This document shows, in pieces, positions 1-8,577 of a DNA stretch of 64,000 nt (its first letter is position 1; the number at the start of each line of letters is the position of its first letter). This DNA comes from Armatimonadota bacterium (GTDB taxonomy: Bacteria; Armatimonadota; Hebobacteria; CAIYQO01), in NCBI GenBank assembly GCA_029553475.1, contig JAKPKV010000126.1:1-64000 (forward strand), in the 5' to 3' direction. Made by a program: the position numbers and the translations under genes. A model generated the notes under the pieces. The model saw only the letters and a program-made list of their open reading frames with translations, was not told where the DNA came from and made no database searches.

Positions 1-1
1 G

Positions 2-1228
2 CAGCGCAGAGGGACCCGCCGCGCGGGCTTCACCCTCATCGAGCTCCTGGTGGTGATCGCGATCATTGCGATTTTGGCCGCCATCCTCTTCCCCGTGTTC
101 GCGAAAGCGCGGGAGAAGGCCCGGCAGAACTCCTGCATCAACAATCAACGGCAGATCGGCATCGCCGTGCAGATGTACGTGCAGGACCATGACGAGACTT
201 TCATGCGGGACCCCGGCACTCATGCCTGGTCGTCGCTGCTGAAAGACTACAACGAGCCGACCATTTACGACTGTCCGACGAAGACCGGCAAGGGCAGCAA
301 TACCGCCCCGGAATACGGCTTCAACAGCTATCTGTTCGGGAAAGCGCTGGGCGACGTCGCCAACCCTGCCGAGGCGTTGTTGATCGCCGACCTGGCCATG
401 GACGACCCGGCGCCGCATTATGGGCTGGTGGATTTCAGCGTGGACCTGCACGCCCGGCACAACAAGGGACTGGTGCTCGCCTGCGCGGACGGGCACGTGG
501 CGGTGGAAGCGATCGGCGCGAATAACATGTTCGCGTATATCCTCGGCAAATATGACTGCTTCCCGGCGGCGCAGAAACTCGTCAGCCTGGCTGACACCAC
601 GATGAACTGGTCCGGGAACGGCAAGCAGCTCTTCGCGGGCACGATCCCCGCGGCGCTGATGCCGACGAGCGCGGAGATGCCGTCGCTGATGGCCTCGTTC
701 ACCATCGAGCGCCCCTCGGTGCTCCCCGGCGGCGTGGACTACGGCATGGTGCTCTACCATGACGCGACGGCGGTGAAACCGGTGATCGAGGCGATGGGGT
801 ACAGTACCGCGGCCGGCACCTTCTTCGGCGCGATGCAGCCCACCACGTCGCTGATCATCGGCGGCGTCGGCGACTGGAACTACCAGCCGACCGCCGATAA
901 GATTCGCACCGGCGCGCAGTTCGTGCAATTCGCCTCCGCCAGCGCGCAGGCGTCCGCGGCGCCGATTGAAAAGAGCGATTGGAGCGGCCCCTACAACTGG
1001 AGCGAGTCGCGGTTGAGCGCCCAGGTCATCATCCTCGGCCCGCAGAAGAAAATCCTCGGCGTCTTCAAAGGCAGCACCGGCTGGGCAGGGGTGATCACCG
1101 CGCCGCTGCCGGCGAGCTTCGATGCCGGCGCGACCTTTACCAATGCCGGGTATGCCTTCTACGTGAAGGACGACGGCAACAGCTCCGCCGCGACGGATTT
1201 CAAGAACGTCTACCTCAGCAAGCTGTGA
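2..1228 (+). CDS. Pseudopilin-like protein with H-x9-DG motif, 5' end outside window
   Basis: The gene starts upstream of the window; the frame is open from base 2 and reads a basic stretch, then [17 protein letters not shown], the type IV prepilin leader with the Gly-Phe cleavage site and Glu at +5. [13 protein letters not shown] follows, then a repeat-containing middle ([25 protein letters not shown]) and [14 protein letters not shown], which fits the H-x9-DG motif of DUF1559-like prepilin families. The last 200 or so residues look like a beta-rich extracellular domain, perhaps of concanavalin/LamG type, by analogy with the two paralogues near 57-59.5 kb; no catalytic motif is visible. Such proteins are thought to be processed by a prepilin peptidase and exported through a type II/IV pilus-like system, but no secretion gene is present here. 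The stop lies 14 bases inside the convergent SGNH hydrolase gene. Confidence 0.85.
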   Translation, partial: QRRGTRRAGFTLIELLVVIAIIAILAAILFPVFAKAREKARQNSCINNQRQIGIAVQMYVQDHDETFMRDPGTHAWSSLLKDYNEPTIYDCPTKTGKGSNTAPEYGFNSYLFGKALGDVANPAEALLIADLAMDDPAPHYGLVDFSVDLHARHNKGLVLACADGHVAVEAIGANNMFAYILGKYDCFPAAQKLVSLADTTMNWSGNGKQLFAGTIPAALMPTSAEMPSLMASFTIERPSVLPGGVDYGMVLYHDATAVKPVIEAMGYSTAAGTFFGAMQPTTSLIIGGVGDWNYQPTADKIRTGAQFVQFASASAQASAAPIEKSDWSGPYNWSESRLSAQVIILGPQKKILGVFKGSTGWAGVITAPLPASFDAGATFTNAGYAFYVKDDGNSSAATDFKNVYLSKL

Positions 1229-1901
1229 GGCCGTCACCGGCGCGCATCCCGCACGGCCCCGGCGTCGCGACGCCGGGGCCGTCGCCGTGGTCCGCGGGGA
1301 GCAGGCAGGCCCGCAGGCCGTCGCAGACCATCGCGGCGTAGGTGCGGTTGCCGGCAAGGCTCAGGTGGATGCCGTCGGCGGTGACGAAGTCATCCAGGTT
1401 GACGCCGCGGTCGCGCATCATCGCCGGCAGGTCAATGGCGGGGACGTTCAGCCCGGCGGAGAGCGCGCGGATGGCGGCCTCGTAGGGGGCATAGCCGTCC
1501 GCGTAACTTCTGCCGTCGCCCTGCTTCAAGACGCTGCGCTCGGTGTGATTGATGATGAGCACCGGCTGCCCGCCGCGGGCGGCGATGACGCGCATGATCT
1601 CCGTCATTTTCGCGCGGAATTCCGCCAGGCCCACCCGCGGCTCCCGGGTGAATTCGTAGATCACCGCGTCATTGTAGCCGAACTCGAGCAGCACCACGCC
1701 CGGCAGCAGCGGCAGCACGTCGCCCTGCAGGCGGTCAAAGCCCTGCACGCAGGTGTGTCCGCCGGCGCCGCGGCTGTAGACGGCGAACGCCCCCGGCCGC
1801 CAGTCGTCCAGCAGCGCCTGCAACACCACCGGCCAGCGCGCGGCGTCCGGCACGCCCGCCGCCTGGGTGATGGAATCGCCGAAGCAGATGATGTTGGTCA
1901 T
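1215..1901 (-). CDS. SGNH/GDSL hydrolase family protein
   Basis: A 228-residue protein starting [12 protein letters not shown]. The GDS block supplies the nucleophile Ser10, GYND at 75-78 gives the block III Asn77, and TADGIHLS near 175-181 supplies Asp176 and His179 of the catalytic dyad. This is the layout of single-domain GDSL lipase/acylhydrolases and carbohydrate esterases. There is no signal peptide, so a cytoplasmic enzyme is likely. Substrate is not determinable; acyl or acetyl esters on sugars are plausible given the polysaccharide context. AGGAG-like purines (GGGAGAACC) precede the start. The last 20 or so residues (rich in Gly, Pro, Ala) are encoded across the palindrome at the 3' end and look non-essential, so the gene may have been extended by readthrough into a terminator-like repeat. 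Confidence 0.85.
   Translation of the reverse strand: MTNIICFGDSITQAAGVPDAARWPVVLQALLDDWRPGAFAVYSRGAGGHTCVQGFDRLQGDVLPLLPGVVLLEFGYNDAVIYEFTREPRVGLAEFRAKMTEIMRVIAARGGQPVLIINHTERSVLKQGDGRSYADGYAPYEAAIRALSAGLNVPAIDLPAMMRDRGVNLDDFVTADGIHLSLAGNRTYAAMVCDGLRACLLPADHGDGPGVATPGPCGMRAGDGLTAC
1253..1282. terminator. 30-bp perfect palindrome at convergent gene ends
   Basis: ACGGCCCCGGCGTCG followed by its exact reverse complement, 24 bases after the pseudopilin stop. It lies inside the last codons of the opposing SGNH hydrolase gene. A very stable GC hairpin on both strands suggests a bidirectional transcript end, but there is no U-run, so Rho-independent function is unproven. Confidence 0.45.
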
Positions 1902-1984
1902 GGTTGGTTCTCCCGGTATGTAGCGTATCCGCTGATGCGTGCCGAAGCGGCCTTATCGTAATCATCATCGTAGAGGAACCGCGG

Positions 1985-2265
1985 CCGCCTCTCCACCCCT
2001 CTCCCGCGCGTCACCTCACCCCTGTCCTACCAACCTTCGCATCTTCCCGTCTTCCATTCTTCGTGGTACAACCCCACCGCTCCGCCACCACACATCCCCA
2101 CCGGCGCACCCGGTCACCGGTCGGTGAAGAGGCGTCCACGGTCCCTGCGCGCGGCGCGACGGATGACGATGACGATGACGATGACGACGACGACGATGAC
2201 GATGACGATGACGACCTACGGTCCCTCCGCACGCGGCGCGACAGAGTCTCGCCCGCCAGGGGACG
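1985..2265. repeat. Dispersed intergenic repeat with internal microsatellite
   Basis: The gap 1902-2319 has no credible gene. Its left part (CCAACCTTCGCATCTTCCC and following) matches, on the opposite strand, the gap at 21860-21960 (CCAATCTTCGTGTCTTCCC when complemented). Its right part (GCGGCGCGAC, then GTCTCGCCCGCCAGG) recurs near 21985-22018. A GAC/GAT array sits in the middle, and a CGGTCCCT(G/C)CGC...GGCGCGAC block occurs on both sides of that array as a direct repeat. The short ORFs here (poly-Asp or poly-Ser) are products of the repeat. Confidence 0.5.
2162..2215. repeat. Degenerate (GATGAC)n microsatellite
   Basis: About nine units of GATGAC/GACGAC with a 6-base period. Related degenerate arrays occur after the stop at 19696, near 13355-13395, and at 43866-43890 and 44158-44186. 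Confidence 0.8.
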
Positions 2266-2319
2266 GGCCACCGGAGTTTCGCCCTTCATGGTATGACGCG
2301 AAGCTGGTAGCGTACCTGC

Positions 2320-3144
2320 TCACTCCTCCACTTTCGTATAGCGCATATTCATCAGCGCGATGAGGCTGTCGGGATGGATATCGCGCGCGGTGTAGGCCGG
2401 GCAGTCGCCGTGGGCGCGCAGGCGCACGATGCGGGTATAGGGCCGCTGCAGGAAGGGGTAGCGGAACGCTTGCGGCACCGCCTTCAGCTTCTCGACGGCT
2501 TTTTTCGCGCCCGCGCGGATGAGCGCCCGCGCGCGGGGCGGGGCCAGGTGAATGGCGCCCAGCTTGGCGGCGCGGTAGGCGTCGGCGTCCAGGTCGTCGA
2601 GGCCGTCGGGGGACACGCCGCGCTTCACCGCCACGGTGATGACGCCGGGGGTGAGGGCTTCCGCTTCCGCGCAGAGCGCCTGCTCGCCGGCGGCGAAGAT
2701 CGTCGGCACGCCCAGCTCCATCGCGCAGAGCGCTTCCTGGCCGTATTCGCCGATGGAGACGCCGTTCACCGTCATGTCAAGGTGATCGAACCACTGGGTG
2801 TGGGTGAGGTGCGAGTTCGGCGTGCCGGCTTTGGCGTGCTGCCCGACGAAGGCCAGGCCGGCGAAGGCGTCATCCAGCATCCACGGGTGGCGCGCCTCGC
2901 GCCCGCAGCGGTAGAGCTGGGCGCGTTCGTCGAGCATCTCGGGGTTGATGCCCCCGTGGCCGTGGCCGTCCACCACCAGCACCTCCGTCGCCCCGCCGGC
3001 GAAGAAGCCGTCCACCGCGGCGTTCACTTCCTCGGTGGCCAGCCGCAGGCCGCGCTCGTAGAACTGCCCGCCGCGCAGCACCCAATCGTCATGATTCAGG
3101 ATGCCCGCGACGCCTTCCATGTCGCACATGATGAGGATTTTCAT
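2320..3144 (-). CDS. dppA: M55 family D-aminopeptidase (DppA-like)
   Basis: A 274-residue protein closely matching the zinc D-aminopeptidase family of Bacillus DppA. The metal ligands are where the family has them: Asp8 and Glu10 in CDMEG, His61 in VDGHGHGG, His103 in VGQHAKAG and Glu133 in IGEYGQEA. The family forms self-compartmentalising decamers that hydrolyse D-amino-acid dipeptides, probably in peptidoglycan-peptide salvage or self-protection; here that role is an inference. It has no signal peptide and lies 42 bases downstream of the giant heparinase-like gene on the same strand, so cotranscription is possible. The start is preceded by a G-rich purine stretch (GGGGGGAT) serving as a ribosome binding site. 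Confidence 0.9.
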   Translation of the reverse strand: MKILIMCDMEGVAGILNHDDWVLRGGQFYERGLRLATEEVNAAVDGFFAGGATEVLVVDGHGHGGINPEMLDERAQLYRCGREARHPWMLDDAFAGLAFVGQHAKAGTPNSHLTHTQWFDHLDMTVNGVSIGEYGQEALCAMELGVPTIFAAGEQALCAEAEALTPGVITVAVKRGVSPDGLDDLDADAYRAAKLGAIHLAPPRARALIRAGAKKAVEKLKAVPQAFRYPFLQRPYTRIVRLRAHGDCPAYTARDIHPDSLIALMNMRYTKVEE

Positions 3145-3186
3145 GGGATGATCCCCCCGCCCGCGCAGATCGCGCGGATTATCGGC

Positions 3187-6100
3187 TCAGAATTTGACGG
3201 TGAAGGCGTGATATCCCTCCGGTATGGCGATGGTCAGCACGTCTTTGTCGCGTTTCACCGCCAGCGGCTTGCCGTCGAGCTGGGCGGCCGCCGGGCCGCT
3301 GTTGGCGGGCGCGGTGATGGTGACCGTCTGCGCCGGGCCGTCCGTCTCGCCGGTGACGGTGGTGCCGGCGATCTCCACCGCCACCGTGCCGGCGGAGGCG
3401 ATGCCCCAGCCGTTCAGGGAAGCGGAGGCGTCGTTGCCGCGCAGCAGGGCGAGCCGGAGCGCGCCGTTGGCGTATTTCCGCGCGAAGACCACCTCGCCCG
3501 AGAGGCGCGCGCCCTGTTCGGTGACCGTCGCCGCCTTGCCGGGGGAGAGGAGCAGCACGTCCAGACCTTCCATGTGCGTCACCGCCGCGCCGGCGCCATC
3601 GGCCAGCGCGGTGACGACGGCTTCCGCCTGCCCTGCCGCGCGGGGGTAGAGCACGGTGAAGAAGTCCTCGGCGTGCCCCTGCTTGGTGATGCGGCCGGCG
3701 GACATGCTTTCGGCGAACGGTCCCCAGACGTAGATGTGCTGGGTCCACTCCCAGTTTTTCTCCATCTCCAGCTTCGGGTGCTGCGGGGAGAGCACGTGCA
3801 CGTCCAGGTCCACGCCGAACTGCCCGGTGAAGTGGATGCGGTCGCGCGGCGCGTCATCCATCGGCTCATCGTCGAGGCCGCCGAAGAGTTTGTCGTCGTC
3901 AATCTGCGGGGCGTTGGGGTCCACCCACGGTTTGGCCAGGCACCACAGGCTCCAGGTGATGGGCTGCTCCGCCTTGCCGGCGCTGGTGCGGTCGCGCATG
4001 ACGACGTAGTTCGCGCCCAGCGGGTCGGCGGATTTCACGAAGAGGATATGGCGCTCGCTCAGCGTGCCGCCGCCGAGATGCGTGCGGCCGAAGGAGTAGT
4101 CGGCGGTGCGGCGGAGGGTGGCGAAATCGCGCACGCCACCCTGGCCGACATCGCCGTCGCCGAGGTGGACCAGGCTATGGAAGCGCGATTCCGACCGGCG
4201 CGCGGGTTGATAGAGATTGCCGAAATCGGTGCAGAGCGGCGCGCCCTTCGCGTAATAGACGAGCGAGCCGTGGTCGGCGTGGTAGTGGTGGTAATTCGGG
4301 CCGGTGCGGTGGGCCAGGTAGCTGGCGTTCGGGTCGGTCCACGAGGTACGCATGACCGTGCCGAAGCCGGGGAAGGCTTTCGAGGTGTCCTCCGGCGCGG
4401 CCGCGGGCAGCGCGGGGTCGGTGAGCGCCAGCATCATCCCCTGGGCGCGGCCGGCGCTGCCGTAGTAGTAGCCCTGGCTCTTCCAGTAGAACTGCTGGCG
4501 GGCGCTGTAGGCGGGGTCGCGCTGCGCGGTAGCCTTCGCCATCCAGCCGTTGTAGCAGGTGATGAAGCCGGCGAAGGTATCGCCCACGCTGGGCAGCACC
4601 ATCGGCGTGCTTTTCGACGGCAGTTTTTGCGCGGCGAAGCGGCGGTCCGGCGGGGTGAGGAGGAAGCCGTAATACTCCATCAGGTCTTTGAACTGCGTGT
4701 CGGCGAAGTAATCGCGCCCTCTCACCTGTTTGAGGGCTTGTGCAAGCAGGAACATGCCGTCGAGCGAGGCGGACTGATAGCCGGGGCTCTCCACCCAGGC
4801 GCCGCCGGGGGAAATCCACGCGGCGAGCTCGTGTTTCAACTCATCTTCGCCGCTTTTCAGCCAGGTGTCAGCGTGCGGATGACCGTCCAGATACAGCCCC
4901 AGCAGCGCCTGCGGCAGCTTGATGGAGGAGGTCATGTTCGGGTTCGCGCTGCAGAGGCCGCGGTCGGTGTTCCAGTAATCGGGATGGTGGAGTTGATGGG
5001 CGAGAAAGACGAGGGAGGCGCGCACGGACGCTTCCTCCTCGGCGGTGAGGATGCCGCGTCCCGCCACCAGATCATAGAGGCGCACCAGCGCCACCGCGTT
5101 GTCGGAGAACCACGGGCCGTAGCCGCCCAGGCTGGGGCGCGTGGGGCGGTTGAGGAAGGTGTTGAGCACGTCCTGCTTGAGGCCGAGCACGCCGGCGGCC
5201 AGCGCGCGCTCCAGGCGCGGATCATCGAAGGCCAGGTAGGCGGTGGGGGCGTTCGCCATGCCGCCCTGCCCCCAGTAGTGCAGGTAGTAGTTGTCCAGCC
5301 CGCCGCGCTGAATCTCCTCCAGGCCGGCCACGCGCGCCTTCAGCGCTTCGTCGCGCACGATGGGGTGGTCTGTGGCCTGCGCCTTGATGCGGGGAAATTC
5401 TTCCTCGGTGAAGAAAAGGAAAGGGGATTTACGCTCCGGTTTCGCCGGGGTGAAGTCGAACGCGTAGTCCTTCACCTCGTCCAGCGGGAACTCGCCGTAT
5501 TTGATGAGGCGCTTGCGGAAGGGGTGCACCGGCTGGTCGGGCAGCATCACCTCCGCCGGGTCCACCGCCAGCGCCCACTCGCGGTGCAGCGGGGACAGCG
5601 TTTCTGTGCCGTCCGCGCCCTTGCGGATGAGCGATACCAGCGGGAAGAGGACATCCAGGCGGCCATCTTTGCCGATGACCACCGGCGCGCGGTTGACGGC
5701 GAAGCCGTCCCAGTGATACGGCGACCAGCGCGAGGGGCGCAGCAACTGCACGCTGACCATATACGCGCCGCCCAGGTCCTGGGTGAAGCCGGCGGATTGC
5801 GCGCGGTCCTTTTCCCACCAAAAACTCCACGGCGAGAGGAGGAAGAGGGTGCGCTCCCGTTCACCCATCTCGAAGTCGAACTTGTCCAGGACACGGTTCT
5901 TCCCGGCGTTCACGCTCTCGTAATACGTGTCGTACCAGAGCACCTGATCGGCTCCCAGCCCGGCGCGCATGTTCAACCGGAAAGCGGTCTTCGGCGCGGC
6001 GATGGTGCTGTCCTCGGTGATGCGCAGCACGTCCTGCCGGGCGGCGAGCTGCACCGTCATGCTGTAGGCGCGGCCATCGGCGAGGGTGAAGGACTGGCGC

Positions 6101-6672
6101 ACCGCCGCGCGCAGCGGCCCCTGCTCCAGCACCTCGGTTGTCGCGTCTGTCACCATCAGCGGATCGCCGGCGTGCGCCCATTCCCCGGCGGCCAAGCCGG
6201 CCATTTCGCCGCCGCGCGCCAGCGCGGCCAGCGGCGGCGGCAGCGCGGTGAGCGGGCAGGGGAGCGCTTTCCCCGGCCACAGCGGCAGGCGCGCGCCCAC
6301 GCGGTCGTTGTTCAGCTCCCAGGCATCGGCCGTTTTCGTCAGCGTCACCCCCGCCGGCGGCGGCGTCTTCGGCGCGCCGGGCTGCAGGTGGAACTGCCGC
6401 GTCTCCAGCGCCTTCAGCGTCACCACCGTCCAGACGTTGCCCGTCACCCGGCCATTCGCCCGCGCGACGTCGGTGACCTGGCAGAGCAGCGGCGCCCCCG
6501 CCGCGTCCGTCAGGTGCAATTCCTTCGCCGTGGTCGCCACCTCGAAGGGGAAGTGCACCAGCTCCTCCGTCCACGCCCGGTTCAGGTATTCCTTCAGCGT
6601 GAAGGTTTGCAGCGGCGCGGCGAGGGCGCCGATGGCGGAGCACAACAGTGTCAGGATGGTGAGAATACGCAT
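3187..6672 (-). CDS. Giant secreted heparinase II/III-like protein
   Basis: A 1161-residue protein from MRILTILTLLCSAIGALAAP, a clear Sec signal peptide; ATG 6684 is an alternative start and the longer frame runs into a hairpin repeat, so it is rejected. Residues about 20-400 are beta-rich and of no recognised family. Residues about 430-740 are helical with GGAWVESPGYQSASLDG, like the alpha/alpha toroid of heparinase-type lyases (Glu and Tyr near 626-633). Residues about 790-820 carry HHYHADHGSLVYYAKGAP and CTDFG, the typical start of the heparinase II/III beta-sandwich. A role in extracellular lyase degradation of acidic polysaccharide is inferred; the size is well above classic heparinases (about 650-770 residues). 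A related giant protein lies at 47860-51597. No Shine-Dalgarno is obvious, and the leader runs directly into the repeat at 6703-6793. Confidence 0.75.
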   Translation of the reverse strand: MRILTILTLLCSAIGALAAPLQTFTLKEYLNRAWTEELVHFPFEVATTAKELHLTDAAGAPLLCQVTDVARANGRVTGNVWTVVTLKALETRQFHLQPGAPKTPPPAGVTLTKTADAWELNNDRVGARLPLWPGKALPCPLTALPPPLAALARGGEMAGLAAGEWAHAGDPLMVTDATTEVLEQGPLRAAVRQSFTLADGRAYSMTVQLAARQDVLRITEDSTIAAPKTAFRLNMRAGLGADQVLWYDTYYESVNAGKNRVLDKFDFEMGERERTLFLLSPWSFWWEKDRAQSAGFTQDLGGAYMVSVQLLRPSRWSPYHWDGFAVNRAPVVIGKDGRLDVLFPLVSLIRKGADGTETLSPLHREWALAVDPAEVMLPDQPVHPFRKRLIKYGEFPLDEVKDYAFDFTPAKPERKSPFLFFTEEEFPRIKAQATDHPIVRDEALKARVAGLEEIQRGGLDNYYLHYWGQGGMANAPTAYLAFDDPRLERALAAGVLGLKQDVLNTFLNRPTRPSLGGYGPWFSDNAVALVRLYDLVAGRGILTAEEEASVRASLVFLAHQLHHPDYWNTDRGLCSANPNMTSSIKLPQALLGLYLDGHPHADTWLKSGEDELKHELAAWISPGGAWVESPGYQSASLDGMFLLAQALKQVRGRDYFADTQFKDLMEYYGFLLTPPDRRFAAQKLPSKSTPMVLPSVGDTFAGFITCYNGWMAKATAQRDPAYSARQQFYWKSQGYYYGSAGRAQGMMLALTDPALPAAAPEDTSKAFPGFGTVMRTSWTDPNASYLAHRTGPNYHHYHADHGSLVYYAKGAPLCTDFGNLYQPARRSESRFHSLVHLGDGDVGQGGVRDFATLRRTADYSFGRTHLGGGTLSERHILFVKSADPLGANYVVMRDRTSAGKAEQPITWSLWCLAKPWVDPNAPQIDDDKLFGGLDDEPMDDAPRDRIHFTGQFGVDLDVHVLSPQHPKLEMEKNWEWTQHIYVWGPFAESMSAGRITKQGHAEDFFTVLYPRAAGQAEAVVTALADGAGAAVTHMEGLDVLLLSPGKAATVTEQGARLSGEVVFARKYANGALRLALLRGNDASASLNGWGIASAGTVAVEIAGTTVTGETDGPAQTVTITAPANSGPAAAQLDGKPLAVKRDKDVLTIAIPEGYHAFTVKF

Positions 6673-6702
6673 ATCATTTACCATGGACGATGGGTGTCTG
6701 TG

Positions 6703-6793
6703 GTAGGGAACGCCCTCCGTGGCGTTCCGGTTCCCGTATCTCCACCCGGTGTGCCAACGTGCGCCCCGGAACGCCACGGAGGGCGTTCCCTAC
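6703..6793. repeat. Paired-hairpin (BIME-like) element, copy A1
   Basis: Two inverted hairpin arms, GGAACGCC-N6-GGCGTTCC at 6707-6728 and 6768-6789, separated by a 39-base spacer and bounded by GTAGGG...CCCTAC. The last bases of the element supply the stop codon of the adjacent RAYT gene. Other copies are at 7373-7460 and 11553-11643. Confidence 0.85.
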
Positions 6794-7347
6794 CACTCAT
6801 CAACGATTGCCGAGTTGGGATATTCGTCCCATGTCTCACATAAGCCTTTGCGTACAGGATTGTTCATCGTATAACGAACCGATTCCTCGACGGAATCGTT
6901 ATACCGGATGGCATGGTCGTAACTGCTCTTTTGCCAGAGTACCCCCTGGCCGCCATATGACCACCATATTTTGTTTGTCGTATAGGACTTGAAGTAGCTA
7001 ATCTGCTCAAGGACGCCTTCGAGTATCTCCCCTCGTGCCCCGGCATTGATGACTCGCCGGAATTGATCCGGCAGTTGGAGTACAAAGTGAAGATGGTCGG
7101 GCATCAAACAGTAACAAAAAAGTCGCCATTGATGCTTCGCGCGGTACCAGAGGAGAGCCTCGATGACCTTTCGTGCGATGGCTTCATTCAGAAATGGACG
7201 CTGGTGTTGCCGAGCGCAGATTGTGAAAAAGAACTCACAATCACTCTCGGTGTACCTCTCGAGCGCCAGGCGATGAAGTTTTCGTTCGCGTGTTTCATCA
7301 TCACGCGCATTCAACAGAGCAATGATTTCATCATAGTGTTGAAGCAT
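6790..7347 (-). CDS. REP-associated tyrosine transposase (RAYT, IS200-like Y1 HUH)
   Basis: A 185-residue protein with the HUH-family core: MPDHLHFVL gives His85 and His87, SYFKSYTTNK supplies candidate catalytic tyrosines (Tyr118 or Tyr122), and the RAYT tail WQKSSYDHAIR...VRYTMNNPVRKGL is clear. RAYTs are domesticated relatives of IS200/IS605 transposases that nick single-stranded DNA at REP hairpins and spread them. Start ATG 7347 is chosen because further upstream the frame runs into the repeat at 7373-7460. The gene is bracketed on both sides by paired-hairpin elements, and the TAG stop is formed by the left element. Base composition is visibly lower in GC than its neighbours, consistent with recent acquisition. 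It looks intact. Confidence 0.9.
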   Translation of the reverse strand: MLQHYDEIIALLNARDDETRERKLHRLALERYTESDCEFFFTICARQHQRPFLNEAIARKVIEALLWYRAKHQWRLFCYCLMPDHLHFVLQLPDQFRRVINAGARGEILEGVLEQISYFKSYTTNKIWWSYGGQGVLWQKSSYDHAIRYNDSVEESVRYTMNNPVRKGLCETWDEYPNSAIVDEW

Positions 7348-7372
7348 AGCCACGCGCTTTCGCTTTATTGTA

Positions 7373-7460
7373 GTAGGGAACGCCCTCCGTGGCGTTCCGG
7401 TTCCCGTATCTCCACCCGGTGCGCCAACGCGCGCCCCGGAACGCCCTCCGCGGCGTTCCC
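7373..7460. repeat. Paired-hairpin (BIME-like) element, copy A2
   Basis: Arms at 7377-7398 and 7438-7459, the same spacer as copy A1 with a few changes. Unlike A1 and A3 the right arm has the CTCCGC loop in direct rather than inverted orientation. It lies 25 bases upstream of the RAYT start and 8 bases beyond the stop of the beta-helix gene. Confidence 0.85.
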
Positions 7461-7468
7461 GGATGGTC

Positions 7469-8554
7469 TTACCGTTGGTCCGACGCCCAGATCGCCTTCT
7501 CGCGGTCGGTGTAGAGATTGCCGACGTTGTCGGCGATGATGACGCCGTCGCGATGCTCGCCGAGATCGTGGACGAGTTCGGTGAGGGCGCCGATGTGGAG
7601 GGTGTTGTCGCGGACGATGGCATGCTGCAAGGCGCGCAGCACCAGGCCGTATTCCGGCGAGTTCACCCCGCCGCCGTCATCCTGGCCCACGCACATGCTG
7701 TTGCCGGTGAAGACCAGGCCGTGGCAGCCCTCCAGGCGGGCGTGGCAGCTATCCAGCGGCTCGGACACCCATTCCGGCTTGCCGCTGCGGTAGATGACGT
7801 TGCCGGTGATGGTGAAGCAGAGGCTGGGGGAGCCGCCGTTGGGGCGCAGGCTGATGCCCGGGCCGCCTGAGCGGTCAATGTAGTTGCCGGTGATGTTGTA
7901 GTGGCTGCCGCCGAGGATGCGGATGCCGCCGTTGCGGTTCCACTCGATGCGGTTGCCGGTCATGGTGATGGAGGCGTTGGCGGCGTCCGCCATGTAGCCC
8001 GCCCCGCCGTTGCCGCTGAACCAGTTGTCGAGGATGAAGGCGTCCCAGCCGCGCACGTAGAGGCCGTTGCCCGTATTGAAGATCACCTCGCAGCCGCGCA
8101 TGCTGAAGCACCACACGGGGTCGAAGCGCACGCCGTCGCCGGTGAAGTGGCTGATGTGGCAGCGCTCGATGCGCGGGGTGTCTTCCTCTTTCTTGTCGTC
8201 CTTCGGCCCCATGTAGATGCCGTGAACCCCTGCGCCCAGCCCGGCGCCGTGCAGGGTGAGGCCGTTCACCGTGGCGCCCACCGTGCCGGTGATGTTGATG
8301 AGACAGGCCGCCGCCGGATCGTTGAGCTGCAATACCGACCCGCCGCCGGAGCGATAGCCCCAGGTGGCGTTGCCGACGAGGCCGGTGTGCGGCGGCATCT
8401 GCAGCTCGCCCACCAGATAGGTGCCGTCCGGCACGTAGACGGTGCCGGTGGTGTTGCCGGCTTCCGCCAGCGCGGCGCGGAAGGCCGCGGTGTCGTCGGT
8501 CTGCCCGTCGCCTTTGGCGCCGAACTTGGTGACGTCTAACCGATCAATGCTCAT
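7469..8554 (-). CDS. Pectate-lyase-superfamily right-handed beta-helix protein
   Basis: A 361-residue protein starting MSIDRLDVTKFGAKGDGQTDDT, the conserved opening of the Pectate_lyase_3 family, followed by about 10 parallel beta-helix coils (repeated ITGN, ITMTGNRIEWN, HYNITGNYIDRSG motifs). Family members include polygalacturonases, phage tailspikes and epimerases; no signal peptide is seen, and catalytic residues cannot be assigned. Start 8554 has an AAAGGAACTCGC ribosome binding site; the longer frame lacks one. It lies 23 bases after the URO-D-like gene and is the last gene of a three-gene operon (GH20-like, URO-D-like, beta-helix). Confidence 0.8.
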   Translation of the reverse strand: MSIDRLDVTKFGAKGDGQTDDTAAFRAALAEAGNTTGTVYVPDGTYLVGELQMPPHTGLVGNATWGYRSGGGSVLQLNDPAAACLINITGTVGATVNGLTLHGAGLGAGVHGIYMGPKDDKKEEDTPRIERCHISHFTGDGVRFDPVWCFSMRGCEVIFNTGNGLYVRGWDAFILDNWFSGNGGAGYMADAANASITMTGNRIEWNRNGGIRILGGSHYNITGNYIDRSGGPGISLRPNGGSPSLCFTITGNVIYRSGKPEWVSEPLDSCHARLEGCHGLVFTGNSMCVGQDDGGGVNSPEYGLVLRALQHAIVRDNTLHIGALTELVHDLGEHRDGVIIADNVGNLYTDREKAIWASDQR

Positions 8555-8577
8555 GCGAGTTCCTTTCAGCGGGAGAA

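Noticed and set aside
2011-2296. Short ORFs with poly-Ser or poly-Asp runs
   Set aside because: These are translations of the GATGAC microsatellite; no ribosome binding site or flanking protein-like sequence.
6684-6777. Longer N terminus of the heparinase-like protein
   Set aside because: The extra codons translate the hairpin repeat and precede a perfect signal peptide.
2374-6843. Open frame of 1489 codons on the plus strand
   Set aside because: It is the antisense shadow of the DppA and heparinase-like genes; composition is Arg/Gly/Val/Ala-rich with no recognisable domain, a usual result of high GC.
7348-7623. 92-residue N-terminal extension of the RAYT
   Set aside because: It crosses the repeat at 7373-7460 and the 3' end of the beta-helix gene in another frame.
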